This document shows, piece by piece, positions 57,301 to 64,000 of a DNA stretch of 64,000 nt. The notes beneath the pieces were generated by a model that worked only from the letters and a program-made list of their open reading frames with translations, ran no database searches and was not told the origin of the DNA. Numbering within the stretch: the stretch's first letter is position 1; each line of letters opens with the position of its first letter. Source of the DNA: Sceloporus undulatus (lineage: Eukaryota > Chordata > Lepidosauria > Squamata > Phrynosomatidae); assembly GCF_019175285.1 (NCBI RefSeq), contig NC_056527.1:112603451-112667450 (forward strand), written 5' to 3'. Made by a program: the position numbers and the translations under genes.

Positions 57301-58719
57301 AAAATATTGCCTGCTGAATAATGTCTCTAAAAAGTACTCATTGTTATTATGACAAATACCCCAGAGACAAACACACTTCCAAAACCCTAAACTAAAAAGG
57401 TCAAACTCTTTTCTGCTTCCTGGCTACCACATCTTTTATGATCCACAACTTGGGAACATTCATCTTTGGGCACCATCTCCCAAAACCCTCCAGGCATCAT
57501 GGGTATATTGCCTTGGAAGCCAGACATCCTGAGGTTTAGTGGGAGCCATTCCTAAGTAAGTATCACACAGGGCTGCAGTCTTGAGCAATGCACTTAAATC
57601 TCTCAGAGGACTGAATGTTTACATGCAGCTGGAGGGTGCAACCACTGGAAGGCTCTTATGGAGAAAGGAAAGAGATTGGGCAATCTGTTCACTCCTTATA
57701 CCTTCACAAGAACCCTCAAAACATCATGACGCAGCCCAACCTAAGATTGCCCACCCAGATTCATGTCTGAGCAGGAATGCGCGTCTGGATCTCCTTCTCT
57801 CCAAAACAAATATCCTGCCTGTTTGCACCAAATGGAAGAGAGGAAAAGGTGGAAGAAGTAGGTGTACCACCAAATGAATTTAGCCACACTGGCTCATGTG
57901 TTTCATAGCTGGACATGAGTCAAGCTGCAGGTAGGAGACACCACTTTCAAAAGTGTGTATAAAATTCCCTGTGTATACAATTCCTTGGAAGAAAACAAAC
58001 AAATTAATAGATAGGGTCGGGAGAATGACACAGATCAATTGTTGCTAGCTTTCTACAGGAAAGAAGGGTATGGGAGGGTTTATTTACTAATGACAAAGCT
58101 GTTATTATACTAGCATCATTCATCAATATAAGAGGGTAGGTGCCTATCAAAGCATTTGGAAAAATTAATTACTAGGATCAGAGTTCCCAGAATCCACCAG
58201 CCAGTGTGGCCAATGGCCATGGGGGATTCTGGGCATTCTAGTTCAACAAAGTAAAATTCTAAGCTCTGTGGTTAGCCAAGCACCTAACCTGAGCTCCACT
58301 TTTTGTAAAAACAAAACAAACAAACAAACACACACACACACACATACATATTAAAAAGAGGATTGATTGCCCATGGTGCATCACTCTAGGGCATTGTGGG
58401 AAATTTAACTGATCGCTAGAGTCAATCATTTGGTGCTGTGGCCTGCCTCCATCCCATAAGCCCATGGTTAGCAATATGCTTTTTTCAGAATACTCCCAAC
58501 TGATAGAAAAACCACCACTGACTCAGTTCTGCCACACAAAGCTGCAAAACCACACTTATGTCCTGGGAGTAAGCACCATTGAACACAATAAGGCTTACTT
58601 CTGAATTGACCAATACTGTATAAGGTTTTAGCACATATTACACAGTAAACAGGATCAGATTTATAGGAAATTGGGAGAAGGAACATCAAACATTCAAGAT
58701 AAGTAGACATCATATTGCA
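57301..58719 (+). other. Stretch without recognised genes
   Basis: Contains a scrap of the ccagaatccaccagcc / ggggattctgggcattc palindromic repeat (58180-58250) and a caaa/ca simple repeat (58310-58345). Nothing coding was recognised. Confidence 0.5.
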
Positions 58720-58937
58720 ATGGACCCTTGGCATCTGCTGGGGTTTGGTTCCAGGACCCCTCGTGGATACCAAAATTTGTGGATGTTCAGGTCCCATTAA
58801 ATACAATGGGATAGTAATATATAAAATGGCAAAATAAAGGTTTGTTTTTGGAATTTATATATATTTTAAAATATTTTCAAGCCAAGGATGCTTGAATCCA
58901 TGGATAAAGAATCCAGGGATACAGAGGGCCGACTGTA
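58720..58937 (+). repeat. Tigger-like MITE
   Basis: caatggacccttggcatctg, gtggataccaaaatttgtgg, gtcccattaaatacaatggg and the right end acagagggccgactgta with the expected TA. Confidence 0.82.
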
Positions 58938-59214
58938 CTAGCAGAAAATAGCAAAATCCTGTGGAACGATTTTGAGTTAAGGAAGAAAATGTCAGAGCAG
59001 ATCTACGACTGAATATTTCTGGAACTCTCTTCCCTGAGACATTGGACTGGCACCTCACCACTTTCTTTTCACAGACAAGCAAAGACTTTTCTGTTCTGAC
59101 AGGCATTTGTTGAGTGATGATATAAAGCCTATCTTACGCAACATGCTAGTTATTTCTAATTGCTGTGCTTGCTTGTGTGTGTGTGTGTGTTCTATTATAT
59201 GTTTTAACCTGGTT

Positions 59215-59320
59215 TTAATTTTTTTTTCCTGATTGTGTTTTAACAATGTTTTTAATTGCTGTAAGCCACTTTGAATCCCAACCTGAGAAAAAGGCAGGAT
59301 GGAAATCATCATCATCATCG
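59215..59320 (+). repeat. LINE 3' tail with (ATC)n
   Basis: gtaagccactttgaatccc, gagaaaaaggcaggatgg and then atcatcatcatc, typical of the 3' end of an L2/CR1-like LINE. Confidence 0.6.
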
Positions 59321-59367
59321 AAAATAATGTCCATAGATGATTTGCATAGGTGGGCAATGAAGACATA

Positions 59368-59588
59368 GGTCCAAAACACACTGCAGAAATAATCCAGTTT
59401 GAGACCACTTTAACTGCCCTGGCTCAGTGCTAGGGAATTGGGGAACTGTAGTTTTGTGAGACATGTAGCCTTCTCTGTCAGAGAGCTTTGGTGCCACAAT
59501 AAACTACAATTCCCTGGATTCCCTAGCACTGAGCCAGGGCAGTTAAAGCAGTTTCAAACTGCATTATTTCTGCAGTGTGGCTTGGACC
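59368..59588 (+). repeat. MITE A2, full palindromic copy
   Basis: The left end ggtccaaaacacactgcag and the right end ctgcagtgtggcttggacc. The arms are ccactttaactgccctggc and gccagggcagttaaagcag. Confidence 0.88.
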
Positions 59589-59609
59589 ATAGAAATAGTT
59601 ACTATACCT

Positions 59610-60195
59610 TGATTTCATCATTCATCAAGATTGGGACACTAGTGAAGAAACCAGACTTGGAAAAGGAGCTATGAAGGAACTAGATAAGTTCCCAGTCTCT
59701 ATGTACAATTGTGAAAGCTGGAAAATGAAGAAGGATAACAAGAAGATAACTATCTCATTTGAAATGTAAGAGGAGAGTTGTATGGACACCGTGGACTGCC
59801 AAGAAAACCAATAAATTGGTCCTATAGCAAATCAACCCTGAACTCTCCCTAGAAGCCAAAATGAGCAAAATGAGATTGACATACTTTGGACATATCATGC
59901 AACAACATGACTCACTGGAAAGCATGATAACGGTCAGCAAAGTGGAAAGCTATAGGAAATGAAGATCACATTACAGGTGGTCCAGGGCAAGTCACATGCT
60001 TTCAGGGGAAGGCAATGGCAAACCTCCTCTGAACAAATCTTGCCAAGAAAACTCCGGGTTGGAAACTACTTGAAGGCGCACAAGAGTTTGCAAGCTCTTA
60101 GCAGAGCGGTTGATGACTGGGACTCATGGAGGTTTCTCCTTGATAGGGTCATTGTAAGTCAAAGCTGACTTGATGACGAGCAACAACAATTATAA
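59610..60195 (+). repeat. RTE/BovB-type LINE 3' part containing a SINE fragment
   Basis: Encodes, in broken frames, the C-terminal signature of RTE/BovB LINEs: WTAKKTNK, INPELSLEAKM and LTYFGHIMQQHDSLE, then LSRAVDDWDSW and the tail gctgacttgatgacgagcaac. At about 59977-60085 a piece of the MIR-like SINE (caagtcacatgctttcagg ... acttgaaggcgcacaag) replaces part of the LINE. Confidence 0.8.
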
Positions 60196-60267
60196 CTTCC
60201 ATGAAACCAGGAACGACCTCTTGGTTCTTCCAAGGCTAACATAAGACGTAAATCACATTTCTCAGAC

Positions 60268-60485
60268 TAGGGCTACTGCCACAATGCAGAAATAAAGCAG
60301 ATTGACACCACTTTAACTTCCAGTGCTATGGAATTCTGAGATTTGTCATTTAGAGAGGCACTAGAGCTGTCTGACAGGAAAAGCTACAAAGAAAACCCCC
60401 TACAAATCCTAGAACTCCACAGCATTGAGCCATGGCAGTTAAAGTGGTGTCAAACTGCTTTATTTTTGCAATGTGGCAAAAACCT
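60268..60485 (+). repeat. MITE family A, full copy
   Basis: The left end gggctactgccacaatgcag and the right end tttttgcaatgtggcaaaaacc. The arms are agcagattgacaccacttta and agtggtgtcaaactgcttta. Confidence 0.82.
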
Positions 60486-60588
60486 AGGATCAGGGATATT
60501 CGATAGCTTAACACTTCCCTGCTTTCATTTGTTCAGCCCAATATCTTGAAAACCATTTTTAACATGAAAAAATAAAACCTGTTCCCTC

Positions 60589-60618
60589 TGTGTGTGTGTG
60601 TGTGCGCGCGCGCGCACA
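60589..60618 (+). repeat. (TG)n(CG)n alternating tract
   Basis: Thirty bases of strict purine-pyrimidine alternation: tg units, then cg units, then caca. Such tracts favour left-handed Z-DNA. Confidence 0.9.
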
Positions 60619-61484
60619 GCAACAGGCTCCTGCATGTAGGAAAACCCTTCTTGCACAAGCCGTTTTTGCAAGAATCTTACATAAGAGCGGAGGAATCAAA
60701 CACACCCAGACAATCCATTCTGCATGTCCAAGCTATTTGGTACAAGTGTTTTCCTTCAGTACCCACCCAGGTCTGTATCTGCTAATGTGCGCTCAGTATA
60801 AAATATATTACAACATCAAAATTATGCCCCTCGGAAAATTTAATTTTGAAATCAGCATGAATTATACAAACTATTCATGTTTGCATATTATCATCTTATT
60901 TCATGCAATTTACTTCTAGAGTAGTGGCAACCCATCTTTCTGAGCTCTGGAAAGTTTAGAAATGCAAAGGATGTCTCAATAAGACACCAAATCTACATTT
61001 GCAACAATAAAGGCAGAGAATCTTCAAAAACTCAGTAATGGAACCAGAGCTGCTTTCTCCACCTATTTTGCAGCATTCACATGGTAGTCCCTGGACAACC
61101 CCAGGCTGCAAAGAGCTTGTGCATTCCTGAATATAGAATGGCATACCATCTATTTTCAAAATATTTTTTGTCCTACCTTACAGTCTATGAAAAGGAACAG
61201 ACTAACAAATAAATGCATTGCTAAGCTTTTTTTCTGTAATCCCAGTCAGTCATAAGCACTCAAGACAAAATGTGCTAACTTGCCTGAGAAATAAAATACA
61301 GGTATTCAACTAATTGTACTGACCCTGTTTTTAATCTGTGTGAATGAAGCTGAAGTTTAAACCTCAGCATGAGAAAGTTAAATTGTTGGTATAACATCTC
61401 TCAGGTAGAGTTCTTGTTAGGTATATGGCCTTAACTCTTTTTGAGATATAACCATTTTTGTAATAATCTCTATATTACTATACA

Positions 61485-61612
61485 TACAGTGGGATCTTGG
61501 TATCCACTGAAGTTTGGTTCCAGGACCCCCGTGAATACTAAAATCTGTGGATGCTCAAGTTCCATTATATACAATGATGTAGGAAAATTCAAAAGCTTGC
61601 TTTATAATGGAA
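61485..61612 (+). repeat. Tigger-like MITE, left half
   Basis: tacagtgggatcttggtatc, ggttccaggacccccgtg and gtggatgctcaagttccatt. The right half is missing. Confidence 0.78.
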
Positions 61613-61920
61613 GTTAATGAAAAGGAGCACAAACACTGTATAACTTAATGTTAAAACCTTGCATTATGCCAGATTGCTAACATTGTCAGCATAAATCAAA
61701 TATGGAAATCAAATGCAAAACATTCCAGCAACAGTAACATTGCAAACTTATACTGTACACATCAAAACATAAGCAAGTCTGTCATCAAAGGAGCTTTCCC
61801 CCATGGAAGTATGGGATGTGGTGTGGGGCTGGGATGTGGACTGTGAGATGTTCACACATTATGCAACTGGCATAGCCAATGAGGCAGAATTCTGGGAGTT
61901 AGAGTCGAGCAACATCTGGA

Positions 61921-62135
61921 GCAGTATGGTGTAGTGGTTTGAGTGCTGGACTAGGATTCCAGGAAACCAGAGTTTGAATCCCCACTCACTCATAGAAAAC
62001 CACTGCGGGGGCAAGTCACACTCTCTCAGCCTTAAAGGAAGGCACTGGCAAATCTCCACTGAATACCAAGAAATCCTTAGGATAGGGCCACCATAAGTTA
62101 GAATGGATGTGAAGGCACATAGCTACAACAACAAC
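61921..62135 (+). repeat. MIR-like tRNA-derived SINE
   Basis: gcagtatggtgtagtggttt, agagtttgaatccccactc, gggcaagtcacactctctc and the tail gatgtgaaggcacatagc with aac units. Confidence 0.85.
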
Positions 62136-62379
62136 ATCTTGAAGGCTACACAAACCCTACCCTTAGCCTTAAAAGCAGCTGTGGGCAGGGAAGCCTTTTA
62201 TCTCACAATGAATTCACCAGAGGGAAGGTGGGGCTGTAAATGCAGTTAATAAATAAATCAAAACAGCAACAGGCTATATGAGTCCTCCCAGGCTTTCAGC
62301 TTATGCCAAATTCAGCTGTCATGCTAAGCAACAACAACAAAAAAGACCTTTTGAAATTCAACACTTTAATAGTTGAAAC

Positions 62380-62535
62380 AGTGAAGTCTTGTGACTACTT
62401 AAAAGACTAACAAGTTTAATTTACCATGGATCTTTGTGCGTTGCAGCCCACTCACATCTGATGAAGTGGGTTATAATCCACAGATCCTTATGCCAAATAG
62501 TCAGTCTTTGAAAGGCCACAAGACTTTTTATTATT
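62380..62535 (+). repeat. MITE family D-related palindrome
   Basis: gtcttgtgactacttaaaag and actaacaagtttaattta pair with cacatctgatgaagtgggtt, agtcagtctttgaaaggcc and acaagactttt. Confidence 0.6.
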
Positions 62536-62669
62536 GAGTCCTCCAGTTGTGTTGGATTACAATTAGGTTCTTTATGGTGATCCTGGCCACTGTGGGAGTT
62601 ATCATTCAAAACATCTGGACGACCTTAGATTAGACATGGATGAATAAATGCAATATAGCTGTACACCTT

Positions 62670-62810
62670 CCAGCTTTAAACAGCAGCAGTTGGGAAATCT
62701 GTGGGCCACTGGATATGTGAGACTAAGACTACCACAATCCCTTACCATACTAATTGAGGATGATGGGAGCTGAAGTCCAAAACAGTTAAAGGCCCAAAGG
62801 TTCCCCACCC
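62670..62810 (+). repeat. Palindromic gatgggagctgaagtccaaa MITE
   Basis: cttccagctttaaacagcagc to gattgaggatgatgggagctg, tccaaaacagttaaaggcccaaaggttcccc. It is related to the copy at 13690-13832. Confidence 0.6.
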
Positions 62811-63214
62811 TTCTAATTAAAAAAATAGTCTGTCCAGTAAGTACCAGCTTTTGCTTCTAGAAAGCTGTGTGTCTATCCCAATAGCCCAATGAGACTATGT
62901 TTACTCAGACATGTCCCACCAAACCCAAACAGAACATACTTTCTGGTAAATCTGCATGGGAATACAGTCTTAGCTTTCCACCCTTGCTTTGTATTTTTAT
63001 GTGTGTATGGAGAATGCCAACCAGAAATCTGTGTCTTTATCTCTTATCATAATTCTGCAATAGGTGTGGGGTTTATGGCCAAAGGTTTTCGATTATGGTC
63101 CAAGGCCGTCATGAGATTTTTTATTGAAGCTGCAAGCTGATATGCCCCAATTGTTGTTAGCAACCAACCTGGATGCTCATGTATGTTCAAGACAGAGATT
63201 ATTACTATTTTTAA

Positions 63215-63750
63215 AAAAGTAAAATGGAAGAAAGCCAATGTTTACAGTAAACCAAAGACTTGGAACAATTACTAAAGAAAGTCACAGAAGAAAGTCCTAA
63301 GGCAGGCTTACTGCTGAACGTTAAGAAAGCAAAAATAATGACCACAGAGGATTTACATAAATTAAGTGTAAACAATAAGGAAATTGAATTAGTTAAAGAT
63401 TTCCCATACCTTGGATTAATCATTGATCAGAATAGAGGTTGCAGTCAAGAAATAGATGATTAGGACAGAGAAGGGAAGGAATGAAGGAACTAGACAAGGT
63501 CGTGAAGTGCAAAGATATACAACTGAACACTAAAATTAGGATTGCCCACATGCCATTTTATTTTCCATCACTATGTATGGAAGTGAGAGCTGGACAGTGA
63601 AGAAAGCCAATAGAAAGAAAATCAACTCATTTGAAATGTGGTGCTCAAAAAGTATTCTGCAGATACCATTTGTTGTTGTTGTTGTTGTGTACCTTCAAGT
63701 TGTTTCCGACAGATATCGTGGATGGCTAGAAAGACCAAGAAATGTAGAGC
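63215..63750 (+). repeat. RTE/BovB-type LINE, reverse-transcriptase end, with a tiny SINE insert
   Basis: Encodes AGLLLNVKKAKIMTT, ELVKDFPYLGLIID and YGSESWTVKKANRKKINSFE, then MWC, in more than one frame. These match the end of the RTE/BovB RT region and the segment just after it. At about 63671-63708 the last 40 bases of a minus-strand SINE (ttgttgttgttgtgtacc ... tttccgac) are inserted between agatacc and agatatc. The LINE resumes at agatatcgtggatggctagaaagacc. Confidence 0.82.
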
Positions 63751-63968
63751 GAATCGTGGCATAGTGGCTTGAGTGTTGGATTATGACTCTAGAGACCAGG
63801 GTTCAATTCCCAGCTCAGCCATGAAACCCACTGGGAGAACTTGGGCAAGTCACAAGCTCTCAGCCTCAGAGGATGGCAATGGCAAACTCCCTCTGAAGAA
63901 AGTTGCCCAGAAAACCCTATGATAGGGTTGTCATAAGTTGAAAATGACTTGAAGGCCCAGAACAACAT
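63751..63968 (+). repeat. MIR-like tRNA-derived SINE
   Basis: gaatcgtggcatagtggcttg, agggttcaattcccagctc, gaacttgggcaagtcacaag, ggcaatggcaaactccctc and the tail atgacttgaaggcccagaac. It cuts off the LINE to its left. Confidence 0.88.
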
Positions 63969-64000
63969 CCTAGTCCCAAAAGTTCCTTTTTCCAACCCGA

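Overview
The window is vertebrate nuclear DNA. It has spliced genes with GT-AG introns and many old interspersed repeats, and it shows no prokaryotic features. The repeats point to a squamate reptile, probably a lizard: a Sauria-type SINE with its gcagttcgaaagcatg core, many MIR-like tRNA-derived SINEs ending in acttgaaggcacacaacaac, CR1 LINEs ending in attctatgattctt, an RTE/BovB-type LINE, and palindromic MITEs. I do not claim a species.

Two protein genes face each other tail to tail. Positions 1013-15066 (+) hold exons 2-19 of PLOD3, the multifunctional procollagen lysyl hydroxylase and glycosyltransferase (LH3). Exon 1, with the signal peptide, lies left of the window. Positions 20191-38389 (-) hold all 15 coding exons of ARHGEF15 (ephexin-5), a RhoA guanine-nucleotide exchange factor with a proline-rich N-terminus, a DH-PH module and, here, an apparently intact C-terminal SH3 domain. 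Every exon junction was checked for frame. The two stop codons are about 5.1 kb apart, and that gap holds both 3' untranslated regions. The genes work in unrelated processes: collagen modification in the ER, and RhoA signalling below Eph receptors.

From 38.4 kb to the right edge no coding gene was recognised. Just upstream of ARHGEF15 are a 5' UTR exon with a short upstream ORF (38390-38447), a possible non-coding first exon (donor at 43045) and a non-repetitive block with a palindromic ETS motif next to an AP-1 site (41400-41720). The rest is mostly repeat: SINEs, Tigger-like Tc1/mariner MITEs with TA target duplications, palindromic MITEs and LINE pieces, often nested. The clearest stack (52958-54332) is one SINE carrying three separate insertions, one of which holds a fourth.

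I saw no CRISPR array, rRNA gene, true tRNA gene or clear retroviral fossil, and nothing that I would call a new biological system. The best leads are the ARHGEF15 SH3 domain, the PLOD3-ARHGEF15 adjacency, the candidate regulatory block, and the SINE-LINE tail sharing.
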